Part shown: piece after piece, positions 9,490 to 17,631 of the stretch
How positions within the stretch are numbered: the stretch's first letter is position 1
Layout: each line of letters starts with the position of its first letter
Source: Thalassolituus sp. UBA674
GTDB lineage: Bacteria; Pseudomonadota; Gammaproteobacteria; Pseudomonadales; Oceanobacteraceae
Length of the DNA: 64,000 bases
Direction: 5' to 3'
Assembly (NCBI GenBank): GCA_002298335.1
Contig: DBNK01000003.1
Span: 88,539 to 152,538, forward strand
Program-made: the position numbers and the translations under genes
The notes under the pieces: generated by a model
Databases searched by the model: none
What the model saw: only the letters and a program-made list of their open reading frames with translations
What the model was told of the DNA's origin: nothing

Positions 9490-10377
9490 ATGATTAGGGA
9501 AACAAAGAAACTATTGCGATTTGAAAAGGCTACAGAGAAGAGGATCGACACTCTTTCTAGAGAGTCTCTATATTTTTCTTCTGCTTCAAGTTTCAATGAT
9601 CTTTTTGATGTTATCGTTAATAAGAACCAATTTGAGCACCAAGTTTTTGACATGGAGAGTCTTAAGCTGGCTTTGGAAAAATTGTATCTGAATTTTAATC
9701 GCTGCGATTGGCCATTGAATTCTCAAGTTCTAGGCTGTGTAAGTGATTGGCTCAATGCATCGGAGAAGTATGATGACCTAGATTTGGGAAAAGGTAGAGT
9801 TTTATCTTTAAGACAGAAATCATCGATTGAAGAGGATTTGATATCTTCTATTTCTACAGTATTTGAAGAGGCACCAATATGCTGCTTTTTTGAATCAAAA
9901 ATTGAAGATCCTTTAATGTGGGCACATTATGCTCAAAATCATTCAGGATTCTGTGTTGAATATGAATTGCAAACAGGGATTTACAATTCTTATAATATTT
10001 CACGTGGTTATGAAGTTCTTCCAGTGGTTTATTCTACGGTCAAAAAGCCGCTTGAACCGCTTCAATTTTTACTTAATCCCTATCAAGAAGCTATCCATGC
10101 ACTTTCTACAAAGTCAGTAAATTGGTCTCATGAGAATGAGGTTCGCATTGTGAATACTGCGGGAACAATTGGGAATGATCTAATCCCGGATGGAGTGAGT
10201 ATATCTAAGATTTATCTTGGTCACCGCTTCAGTATGATAAACAAAGAGTTTCTTGAGTCAATACTGGCAGTAGCCGATAAACTCAAAGTTGAGTTGTACG
10301 TCATGGCTAAGAATAATACAACCATGGAACTGGAACCTACCCCTTGGTCGAAGGCAAAGGTAATTCTAGGTTTATAG
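9490..10377 (+). CDS. DUF2971-type protein, AT-rich orphan
   Basis: The 295-aa product starts MIRETKKLLRFEK. The ATG at 9490 is preferred over 9472 because a GGGAGGAAGG ribosome site lies 6-15 bases before it. The pattern matches DUF2971 proteins: an early SLYFSSASSFNDLFDV segment (about residues 25-40), and the diagnostic MWAHYAQNHSGFCVEYEL block near residue 140, followed by the later SHENEVRIV segment. The molecular role of this family is not established; members are common in accessory and defence-rich DNA. The gene is much more AT-rich than purL and cysH and uses rare A/T-ending codons, indicating horizontal acquisition. It sits between the purL terminator and a 69-bp palindromic element. 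No partner gene is adjacent. Confidence 0.75.
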   Translation: MIRETKKLLRFEKATEKRIDTLSRESLYFSSASSFNDLFDVIVNKNQFEHQVFDMESLKLALEKLYLNFNRCDWPLNSQVLGCVSDWLNASEKYDDLDLGKGRVLSLRQKSSIEEDLISSISTVFEEAPICCFFESKIEDPLMWAHYAQNHSGFCVEYELQTGIYNSYNISRGYEVLPVVYSTVKKPLEPLQFLLNPYQEAIHALSTKSVNWSHENEVRIVNTAGTIGNDLIPDGVSISKIYLGHRFSMINKEFLESILAVADKLKVELYVMAKNNTTMELEPTPWSKAKVILGL

Positions 10378-10543
10378 AACCAAAAGTACTCCGATTACGG
10401 GATTCATTTCTGGGTTTTCCCAATATTCTGAGTCTCTGTAGACTCCACGTTTAATTCATTTCTCTGAGCCGATTTTCATAGGTATTAAAAGTCTGGGTTC
10501 CATGGTCATCCTGATTATGTCAGTCATACGGAATGACGAAAAG

Positions 10544-10612
10544 GTAGGGTGCGCAATGCGCACCACAAACAACGCCTTGAAGATATTGTCTGGTGCACGG
10601 TGTGCACCCTAC
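10544..10612. repeat. 69-bp double-palindrome element, copy B
   Basis: This copy is the same length and same ends (GTAGGG ... CCCTAC) as copy A at 122-190, with the two internal hairpins conserved and the centre diverged. The gene-free stretch 10378-10776 holds this element and the cysH terminator; I see nothing else in it. Confidence 0.75.
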
Positions 10613-10724
10613 GGGAGAGTTACTGAGAAAGGCCTGCGTATTCTGAAATGGCCTCTTTCTATGGTTACTGCGGGGCGTGATGCGTGGCTTTGGCTCATCA
10701 CAACCATCCTTTTCTTCAGCCAAT

Positions 10725-10751
10725 AAAAAAACCCGCCAGCGGCGGGGTTTT
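10725..10751 (-). terminator. Terminator after cysH
   Basis: On the minus strand AAACCCCGCC, a 3-base loop and GGCGGG are followed by seven T residues. It lies 25 bp beyond the cysH stop and could also act on the plus strand. Confidence 0.8.
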
Positions 10752-10776
10752 AAGTCAGGCATCTCTCAGAGAAACA

Positions 10777-11502
10777 TCAGAGGTGCAGTCCGCACTCGGT
10801 TTTCTCTTTGCCCTGCCAGCGTCCGGCACGGCCTTCGCCTTTGACGGTGCAGTGCTCACAGCCAATGGATTCATAGCCTTCAGACACCAGCGGGTGGAAC
10901 GGCAGGCCGTGTTTGACGATGTAAGCGTCACGTTCGGCTTTGCTGACGTCCAGCATGGGGTTGAATTTGATGATGCCACGGCGCTCTTCAAAGATATCCA
11001 GTGAGGCGCGGTGATCGGACTGCCAGTTCATCAGGCTGGAGATCCACACGTGGTAGTTCGCTTTCACTTCTTCCAGTGGCTTCACTTTGTTCACGGAGCA
11101 GCACAGGTCCGGGTCGGTTTCCCAGAGTTTTTCGGTGGCGGCGTAGTTGTGCAGGTGCGGGTCAGGCGTCAGGTCTTCCACGTTCAGGTGGTACTTCTCT
11201 GTGAGGAAGTCGCGGTATTCCAGCGTTTCTTTGAAGTGAAAGCCGGTGTTCACAAAGTGAATCACCTGTTCCGGGCGGATGCCGGAAATGATGTGCAGGA
11301 AGTAGGCGGAGGTGGCGGCGAAGGATGAGGTCACCAGCACTTTTTCCGGAATAAAGTCTTCGTACACACGGCGGATACGCTCTTCAAAATTGAGCGGGGC
11401 GTATTCTTCGTTCAGACGGGCAATGGCCTCTTTACTCAGTCCGAGGCTGTTATTGCCGACTGTACCGATGATGTCAGCGGTTTTGATGTTGGCTGTTTCC
11501 AT
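10777..11502 (-). CDS. cysH: Assimilatory adenylylsulfate (APS) reductase, iron-sulfur CysH
   Basis: CysH reduces activated sulfate to sulfite with thioredoxin in cysteine synthesis. The start at 11502 gives 241 aa and has an AAGGGA site; an upstream in-frame ATG would add an unlikely 19-residue extension. The catalytic cysteine is Cys237 in the terminal KTECGLHL. Two extra cysteine pairs are present, Cys134-Cys135 (DLCCSVNKVKPL) and Cys215/Cys218 (GCEHCTVKGEG). These are the [4Fe-4S] ligands of APS-specific enzymes and are absent from E. coli-type PAPS reductase, so the substrate is predicted to be APS. The gene is alone, 228 bp downstream of the adenosyltransferase gene on the same strand. 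Confidence 0.93.
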   Translation of the reverse strand: METANIKTADIIGTVGNNSLGLSKEAIARLNEEYAPLNFEERIRRVYEDFIPEKVLVTSSFAATSAYFLHIISGIRPEQVIHFVNTGFHFKETLEYRDFLTEKYHLNVEDLTPDPHLHNYAATEKLWETDPDLCCSVNKVKPLEEVKANYHVWISSLMNWQSDHRASLDIFEERRGIIKFNPMLDVSKAERDAYIVKHGLPFHPLVSEGYESIGCEHCTVKGEGRAGRWQGKEKTECGLHL

Positions 11503-11729
11503 GTTCTGTCCCTTGGGTGGGTAACCCGTCGGATGAAGGGGTATACGGGACAGGATCACCGCCCCGGAAATTATGAAACGCTATAGTAGTCGCAGTGAGA
11601 TCGACAGCAAAGGAATTAATAGTAAATTTTATATTCCAAAAGAGTATATAAGGAGCGGATTGAGTCCGTCTGCTTATAACAGGAATTGCTTAATTATCGT
11701 ACAGATCCGGCTGGCGACGTTGTGAGTGG

Positions 11730-12293
11730 TTAATCCTGGGTTTTGCTGCGCCGGGTCTGCCACAGCACTTCCTGACCACCGTCACGGCGGGCCAGTACCC
11801 GGGCGAGTACGAAGAGCAGATCAGAAAGACGGTTGAGATATTGCAGTATCAGCGGGTTGATCTCATCGCGGCGCATCAGGGTGACGACTGAGCGTTCGCA
11901 ACGGCGCGCGCTGGTGCGGGCCAGATGGCAGCGGGCGGCGGCTTCACTGCCTCCGGGGAGGATGAAATCCTTCATCGGCGGCAAGGTGTCATTGAGAGAC
12001 TCAAGGGCCTGCTCCAGCCCCTGAATCATCGCCTGACTGAGTGCCTGATAACCGGGCATAGCGAGTTCACCACCGACATCGAACAGGTCGTGCTGGATCT
12101 GACTGAGCAGCGCCTGCTGCCCGTCATCCTCAGCCAGTGCCGCACGCAGCAGGCCGACCCAGGAGTTAAGCTCATCGGTTTCACCGATGCACTGGATACG
12201 GATGTCATCCTTATCACAGCGTGAGCCATCACCCAGACCGGTTTCGCCCTGGTCGCCGGTGCGGGTGGTGATTTTTGATAAGCGGTTACCCAT
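11730..12293 (-). CDS. Cob(I)alamin adenosyltransferase, PduO/MMAB type
   Basis: The enzyme transfers the adenosyl group of ATP to cob(I)alamin to make adenosylcobalamin. The 187-aa sequence begins with the family signature (ITTRTGDQGETGLGDGSR), followed by GETDELNSWVGLLRA, and carries RCHLARTSARRCERSVV and LQYLNRLSDLLFVLAR toward the C-terminus, all typical of the trimeric PduO family. It starts 24 bp after the btuB stop, so it is the second gene of the riboswitch-controlled btuB operon. Its product is the cofactor required by EutBC at 1.4-3.6 kb. Confidence 0.92.
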   Translation of the reverse strand: MGNRLSKITTRTGDQGETGLGDGSRCDKDDIRIQCIGETDELNSWVGLLRAALAEDDGQQALLSQIQHDLFDVGGELAMPGYQALSQAMIQGLEQALESLNDTLPPMKDFILPGGSEAAARCHLARTSARRCERSVVTLMRRDEINPLILQYLNRLSDLLFVLARVLARRDGGQEVLWQTRRSKTQD

Positions 12294-12317
12294 GAGTCAG
12301 TCCCGGTTCTTCAGCGG

Positions 12318-14177
12318 TCAGAAGCGGTAGCGGCCGCTGACTTCTACGTAACGGCCACGCGCCGGGTAGCCTACCACGCTTTCGTAATCCCGGTCAGTGA
12401 GGTTGTTGATGTGTCCGGCCAGGGTGAAGTCCGGTGTCAGTCGGTAGTCTGCGCCGATGTTCACCAGAGTGTAGGCCTCGATGGTCTGCGCCTGACCCAT
12501 GAAGTCGTACTCAACCGCCTGATCACGGAACTGCAGACCGGCGGTGGCGGTTACCTTGTTCCATTGTTGCGCGATATTGGCTTTGGTCGAGCGCACCGGG
12601 CGACGGGGCAGGGTCTGGCCGTTGGTCAGGTTCTCGGCTTCGGTCCATTCCTGGATCAGCTGGGTACTGAAGGCCTGGGTCCAGTTCTGGGTCCAGTCGA
12701 TGCTGGCGGCGTTGATCACACTGCGGCCGATGTTCTCCGACAGGTAGGTGGCGCTGTTGTACTGGATCTGGTTATTGAACAGGGCACGTTGTCCGGAGAC
12801 CACGAGCGTACCGGCCGACTCACCGGCGGTGATGTCGAGGGTGTAATCCAGTGACCAGATACGGGAGATTTCAGGCTCCAGCTCCGGATTGGAGAAACCG
12901 GGGTAGTAGAGGTCGTTAAAGGTCGGGGCGCGGAAGCCGGTAGCCTGACCGGCGGCCACAGAGCCATAGGCACCCAGATTCAGAGTAGCGGCGGTGTTGA
13001 ATGACCAGAACTCACCATAGTTTGAGTTATCGTCATAACGGGTACCGGCTTCAACCGATACCAGATCGGTGATAAAGCGGTAGGCGGCGACCAGACCTGT
13101 GTTCTCGGCGGAGGTCTCATCGTATTCAACCGGGCGGGTTTCCAGTGTGATCTCACGGCTATCCGCGCCCAGAATCAGGTTGTGCTGTGTGCCCAGCCAG
13201 CCTGATGCGGTCACTTCGGCGCTATCGGAACGGGTGCTGTAGTAGTCAGAACCGGCACCACGGTGCTCGTCGCCGTCGTAGGTCCAGTTGCGGTCGTAGC
13301 TGCGGCCGGCCTGGGCACGTACGTTCAGTTTTTCGGTATGGTAGTCGTAGCCGAGGGTGTAAACGCGGTTGTCGTAGTCAGTTTTGTCACTGCCACTCCA
13401 GGCGTTGTCGAATTCGGTATTGCCGCGGTTGATCTGAATATCCAGATTCAGTGACTGTTCGCTGGTCAGGGCGTAGCTGACACCGGTGTTGAGACCGTTG
13501 CGGCGGTAGCCGTCGTCGTCGTTGGCGCTGTCACCTTCGAGGTCATAACCGGCGCTGCGGTTATGCAGGGCATTCAGGTACAGGCCGAGACGGTCAATCT
13601 GAGTCTGGGTACGTACTCCGGTCTGCAGGGTCTGATCCGAGGCAGCACTGGCCATGACGCTGGTGCCCGTGGTGTTCTGGCGGGTAATGATGTTGACCAC
13701 ACCGCCCTGGGCATCGGCACCGTAGACGGCACTGCGGGTGCCTTTGAACACTTCCACACGCTCAATCTGTTCCACCGGGATCAGTTGAAATTCGCTGGTG
13801 CCCAGTGTCGTACTGCCGGTGCGCTGACCATTGACCAGAAACACCAGTTGCTTGCTCTCCAGACCGCGGATGTAGAGGTTGGTGGCGTGTACCGGGCTGC
13901 CGGAACGGGAAAATTCAAAACCGGCCTGGGTGACCAGCAGATCGGCCAGTGAGGCTGCGCCGGACTGTTCGATCGCGCTGCGGTCAAAGACCAGCACCTG
14001 AGCGTCGTTGATCACGGGAGCGGCGATGCGGTTGGCAGTGACCACCATGGTATCGAGCTGCTGAGGTCCGGCGTCGGCGGCATAGGCCGGTGTCAGGGGC
14101 GAGGTTGCCAGCAGAGACGTCGCCAGCAGAGAGGCAGCCCGGATACGGGAAGAAAGAAGCGTGTGTTGGGTTTTCAT
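12318..14177 (-). CDS. btuB: TonB-dependent vitamin B12 receptor BtuB
   Basis: This is the outer-membrane cobalamin transporter. It has 619 aa: a signal peptide (to about residue 33, ending TPAYAADA), a TonB box-like DTMVVTANR, a plug domain of about 120 residues (SLADLLVTQAGFEFSRSG, then VEVFKGTRSAVYGADAQGGV), and a beta-barrel ending in the terminal RGRYVEVSGRYRF with a C-terminal Phe. A canonical cobalamin riboswitch precedes it, which settles the substrate better than the receptor sequence alone. A TonB-like energy transducer is encoded at 38.5-39.5 kb. The adenosyltransferase gene follows in the same transcription unit. Confidence 0.93.
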   Translation of the reverse strand: MKTQHTLLSSRIRAASLLATSLLATSPLTPAYAADAGPQQLDTMVVTANRIAAPVINDAQVLVFDRSAIEQSGAASLADLLVTQAGFEFSRSGSPVHATNLYIRGLESKQLVFLVNGQRTGSTTLGTSEFQLIPVEQIERVEVFKGTRSAVYGADAQGGVVNIITRQNTTGTSVMASAASDQTLQTGVRTQTQIDRLGLYLNALHNRSAGYDLEGDSANDDDGYRRNGLNTGVSYALTSEQSLNLDIQINRGNTEFDNAWSGSDKTDYDNRVYTLGYDYHTEKLNVRAQAGRSYDRNWTYDGDEHRGAGSDYYSTRSDSAEVTASGWLGTQHNLILGADSREITLETRPVEYDETSAENTGLVAAYRFITDLVSVEAGTRYDDNSNYGEFWSFNTAATLNLGAYGSVAAGQATGFRAPTFNDLYYPGFSNPELEPEISRIWSLDYTLDITAGESAGTLVVSGQRALFNNQIQYNSATYLSENIGRSVINAASIDWTQNWTQAFSTQLIQEWTEAENLTNGQTLPRRPVRSTKANIAQQWNKVTATAGLQFRDQAVEYDFMGQAQTIEAYTLVNIGADYRLTPDFTLAGHINNLTDRDYESVVGYPARGRYVEVSGRYRF

Positions 14178-14287
14178 AGGTTCCGATTGGCCTTTGACCA
14201 GTCGGCGGGAACGAGATCAAGCGTCAGCCGGCACTGCCGCTCTGACGGTTCACTCATATTGCCCACCGCAATATTTGTAGAAGGTGT

Positions 14288-14490
14288 CCTCAGGCCGGTA
14301 TCCGGGCTGACGGCCGGACTCCTCAGGAGTCCATCGCGGAAGCCTTCCCATGCCGTGGCACAGTGGCGTGAAGTCCGCGAATTAACCGATCACCGTTGCG
14401 GGGGCAGCGCTGGTCTTGGAGTTGGCCTGTGAGAGGGCTCCGCACCAGTCTTCCCGTTTAACCCGCTCTCTGCAGAGAGCCGGGCACCTG
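14288..14490 (-). promoter_or_regulatory. Cobalamin riboswitch upstream of btuB
   Basis: Read on the minus strand, the elements of an adenosylcobalamin riboswitch occur in order: GGTGCC (14489-14484), TTAAACGGGAAGACTGGTG, GCTGCCCCCGCAAC, GCCACTG, GGCATGGGAAGGC, and the B12 box GTCAGCCCGGATACCGGCC at 14311-14291. It lies 111 bp before the btuB ATG and should repress btuB and the adenosyltransferase when cobalamin is plentiful. The mode (terminator or ribosome-site sequestration) is not certain; no strong T-tailed hairpin is visible between box and start, which favours translational control. Confidence 0.95.
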
Positions 14491-14501
14491 ATTCGCGGCG
14501 C

Positions 14502-14530
14502 AGAGTACCTGTGGGGTGGGGATGGGTCAA
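14502..14530 (-). promoter_or_regulatory. Candidate promoter of the riboswitch-btuB transcript
   Basis: On the minus strand TTGACC (14530-14525) and TACTCT (14507-14502) are separated by 17 bp, placing transcription start about 5 bp before the riboswitch. The -10 match is weak. The stretch 14531-14661 shows no gene. Confidence 0.4.
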
Positions 14531-14661
14531 GACGAATTCCGGCAAACAATCCCCTTGTGCTGTCATGACGGGCGACTGTATCAGGGACCACAGTGAAGCA
14601 ATCCGGAAGGGGTCTGTCGTGCCTGAGGTATGCCGGTGAACAGTTATCTGTCCGTCATCCA

Positions 14662-16596
14662 TCATACCGTCAGCAGCGGCAGGCGCACTTCAAAGCAGGC
14701 GCCCACGCCACCCGGGCCGGGGCGGTAGACCATCTGCCCCTGATGATGTGAGGTGACAATAAAGTACGAAACCGACAGGCCCAGGCCGGTGCCTTCACCG
14801 ACTTCTTTGGTGGTAAAGAAGGGCTCAAAGATATGGGCAGCCACGTCGGCGGGGATGCCGGGTCCGTTATCGCTGACGCGGAAGATGACCTGGTCAGCGG
14901 TAAACTGCACACTCAGCAGGATCTCCGCTACGTGACTCTGCGGCATGTCGTCCAGTGCCTGACCGGCATTGCGCAGCAGGTTGAGCAGTACCTGCTGGAT
15001 TTCACTGGGCACACAGCGGATGCTGCGCTGCTTATCCTGCGGGTCGATGTCGGTACTGATATCGCCGAGGCTCAGGTCGGAGGCGGCAATGGTGAACGTC
15101 TCTTCCAGCAGCTCTTCCAGCCGGATGCTGCGTTTCTGCGAATGGTCATTGCGGGCGAACTGCAGCATGTTGGCGACGATAGCAGCGGCCCGTTCTCCGG
15201 CATCCTGAATGTGATCAAAAAAGCGCAGGACCTCGCGCTCTGTCAGGTACTGGTGCAGAGACTCTAGACTGAGCTGCAGGTTGTCGGCCACTCTCTGGTT
15301 GGCGGGCATATCCGGCTGCAGACGGCGGCGGATGTTCTGCAGATTCTGCAGAATCGCCCCCAGCGGGTTGTTGATTTCATGGGCCATACCGGCGGCAAGC
15401 CCGCCAACCGTCATCATCTTCTCGGTCTGCACCATGATTTCTTCCATGCGCTGACGTTGCGAGACATCGTCAATCCGGATCACCAGCCGCGCCATCTGTC
15501 CCGGGGGTAATGGGTAAGCCAGAACATCCGTAATCAGGTGCTCATTCACCGACGGCAGCGGCAGTCGCTCGGCGCGGGACAGTACCGGTTCTTCTTCGTC
15601 TGGTGGAGGCAACAACCCCTGTTCTTCCAGTTCCGGAATCAGACGGCTTATCTGCATACCGGTCAGCTGGTGGTGATCCATGTCCAGCCATTCCCCGGCC
15701 TGCTGATTGCACTGCACCACACGGTTATTGATATCCAGGGCAAAGAGCCCGGTCGGCATGGCGTTGAGGATACTGTCGAGCAGGTCCTGAGTGTGCTTCA
15801 GCTGGGTTTCAACACTGCGCCGGATGGAGACTTCACGGGCCAGGCTTTCGTTCACCTGCCGGGTTTCAGACGATAGACGGGTCGCGCGCTTGCGTGCACT
15901 CTCGGCCAGCCGGTGGGCCGTCTGCAGGTGCATGGTGCGCTGGTTACGTACCCAGAACAGGTCATTCAGGGTATCGGTGAGGGGCTGCAGGTCCGGATCA
16001 CGGGTCTGCAACCGGATCAGAGCGTCAGAGTTGGTTTCTACCGTTTGGTGGATGGTATCCAGCAGGCTCTGATACGGGCGCTGCTGCCAACGCCGAACCA
16101 GAGCATAAAGCAGGAAAATCATCAGCACGGAAATCGCAGTGATCAGCAGGGTGGTGGTGAAAATATTGAGATAAAAGTATTCCGGCAGGTCGTCCTGCTC
16201 AGTGATGACGAGGGTCAGTTTTTCGCCGTCTTTTTCCAGCGGGAAAGCGTCAACCGCCAGGTCTGCCGGCAGTTGCTTTAGCAGCGGGAGCAACTGCGGA
16301 ATGCTTTCGTCGCGGAGGCTGTGGGCGATGCGTTCGCCCTGGGGGTTGTAGAGGGCCAGCTCGCGGATACGGACATGCCGCACCAGCTGATTCATCATGC
16401 TCTGAATGTGGGGCAGATCGGTGTGAGCGGTACTGATTTCCGTCTGCAGCAGACCGTAGAACAGCGTAGCGGTACCGGGCAGAGTGTAATCGCTGAGCAT
16501 GCGCCTTGCGGTCAGGGTATAGGCCGTGGTGGCCAGCACCAGAATCAGCATGCATACGGCAACGATGCTGAACATCATTTTCTGGCGGACTAGCAT
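14662..16596 (-). CDS. Membrane-bound sensor histidine kinase with PAS domain
   Basis: The 644-aa protein has the order: TM helix (about 8-28), periplasmic sensor region of about 130 residues, second TM (about 157-180), a coiled linker, a PAS domain (about 270-325, SILNAMPTGLFALDINNRVV), HisKA with phospho-acceptor His406 in AAGMAHEINNPLGAILQN, and HATPase_c with NLLRNAGQAL, DNGPGIP and GTGLGLSVSYF (from about 602). The H-box is of the NtrB/DctB-like class. No response regulator is adjacent. It starts 27 bp after panE on the same strand, so it is probably translated from the panE transcript; its signal is unknown. Confidence 0.9.
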   Translation of the reverse strand: MLVRQKMMFSIVAVCMLILVLATTAYTLTARRMLSDYTLPGTATLFYGLLQTEISTAHTDLPHIQSMMNQLVRHVRIRELALYNPQGERIAHSLRDESIPQLLPLLKQLPADLAVDAFPLEKDGEKLTLVITEQDDLPEYFYLNIFTTTLLITAISVLMIFLLYALVRRWQQRPYQSLLDTIHQTVETNSDALIRLQTRDPDLQPLTDTLNDLFWVRNQRTMHLQTAHRLAESARKRATRLSSETRQVNESLAREVSIRRSVETQLKHTQDLLDSILNAMPTGLFALDINNRVVQCNQQAGEWLDMDHHQLTGMQISRLIPELEEQGLLPPPDEEEPVLSRAERLPLPSVNEHLITDVLAYPLPPGQMARLVIRIDDVSQRQRMEEIMVQTEKMMTVGGLAAGMAHEINNPLGAILQNLQNIRRRLQPDMPANQRVADNLQLSLESLHQYLTEREVLRFFDHIQDAGERAAAIVANMLQFARNDHSQKRSIRLEELLEETFTIAASDLSLGDISTDIDPQDKQRSIRCVPSEIQQVLLNLLRNAGQALDDMPQSHVAEILLSVQFTADQVIFRVSDNGPGIPADVAAHIFEPFFTTKEVGEGTGLGLSVSYFIVTSHHQGQMVYRPGPGGVGACFEVRLPLLTV

Positions 16597-16623
16597 GCAG
16601 CTCAGGCTCCTTCTGCAGACAAT

Positions 16624-17529
16624 TCAGGTTCCGCCAGGGGTCAGACGACGGACGTCTTCACTGACCGGAGCTGACAGCCCGTGGGCCGCCGCTTCCTTCA
16701 GCAGATACTCTGTAATATAGGCCAATTCTGTCGGTCTGTGCCGCAGAATGTCCTGCAGGGTAGACGACTGATTGCGGGCAGTCGCCGCGGCGATCTGTGC
16801 GGCCTGCTGCGCCACATCAAAGGGTAATTGCCAGCCGAGTTCCCGGGTAAGCTGCTGCACTTCGGCGGCGAGGCGTTGAAAATGCGCATGGTATTGCGGG
16901 TTTGTCAGCAGTTCTCCGTTGCGGCAACGGTAGATTGCGGTCAGCGGATTAATGCAGGCGTTGATGGCCAGTTTGGCCCGCAATCTTGAACGGATATCCG
17001 GGTCGCTCTGAACCCCAGGTGGTAAGCGTACGTCTGAGTCTGTATCCGCCTTGCCGGTGCTCTCACTCATCCAGGGCCCGGCCCAGGTCTGCCCCTGACC
17101 GGCGTAATGGACAATACCTTCATCGTCGGTGAACGCGCCCTCGGTGGAGGTTCCGGCCCAGAGCCCGCAGGGCAGTCCGGTCTGCTCCAGCCAGTCACCG
17201 ACCTGATCCTGCTGCCCCATGCCGTTCTGCAGCAGCAGTATCCGTTTAACGGCGGCCAGCCGGGGTGCAAGCGTCTGCAGCGCGGGCAGGGCATCCGCGG
17301 CCTTGGTCGTCAGCACCAGCCAGTCGAGGTCGCTGCCGTCCCAGCGTGGCAGCGTCAGTGTGTCGCGCTGATCCTGCTGCAGGATCAGCGGGCGTGAATA
17401 ATCACGGCGGATCACCCACAGCTGTTCGTGCTGCCAGTGCCAGGCCATCAGAGTGCCGAGAGACCCGGTGCCGAGCAGGGCAATGCGCAGTGGCGCCGGG
17501 TCAGAAACAGAATGAGAAGCTGAGGTCAT
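16624..17529 (-). CDS. panE: 2-dehydropantoate 2-reductase (ketopantoate reductase)
   Basis: PanE reduces ketopantoate to pantoate with NADPH in coenzyme A synthesis. The 301-aa sequence has the N-terminal Rossmann motif ALLGTGSLGTLMAW, the QNGMGQQDQV segment, and the C-terminal domain with catalytic lysine context AKLAINACINPLTAIYRCRN. The N-terminus carries 12 extra residues before the Rossmann strand. The only ATG in reach lies 7 bases after a consensus TATAAT, so the message may be leaderless (see findings). A histidine kinase gene follows directly. Sequence divergence leaves a related oxidoreductase possible. Confidence 0.85.
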   Translation of the reverse strand: MTSASHSVSDPAPLRIALLGTGSLGTLMAWHWQHEQLWVIRRDYSRPLILQQDQRDTLTLPRWDGSDLDWLVLTTKAADALPALQTLAPRLAAVKRILLLQNGMGQQDQVGDWLEQTGLPCGLWAGTSTEGAFTDDEGIVHYAGQGQTWAGPWMSESTGKADTDSDVRLPPGVQSDPDIRSRLRAKLAINACINPLTAIYRCRNGELLTNPQYHAHFQRLAAEVQQLTRELGWQLPFDVAQQAAQIAAATARNQSSTLQDILRHRPTELAYITEYLLKEAAAHGLSAPVSEDVRRLTPGGT

Positions 17530-17535
17530 GCGCCG

Positions 17536-17564
17536 ATTATAGGGTGGTGCTTGATCAGCGTCAC
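17536..17564 (-). promoter_or_regulatory. Promoter directly abutting panE start codon
   Basis: On the minus strand GTGACG (17564-17559), a 17-bp spacer and TATAAT (17541-17536) form a good sigma-70 promoter. Expected transcription start is at or within a base or two of the panE ATG at 17529. Confidence 0.55.
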
Positions 17565-17631
17565 CGGCCAGTCGTGTTCTGATCTGGCCGGGTACTATAC
17601 AATGGCCACAGTTTTAACCGGAGACCCTCGT

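Noticed and set aside
17551..17631. Longer yajQ start 27 codons upstream
   Set aside because: It would cover the promoter region, has no ribosome site, and YajQ proteins begin at MPSFDIVSE.
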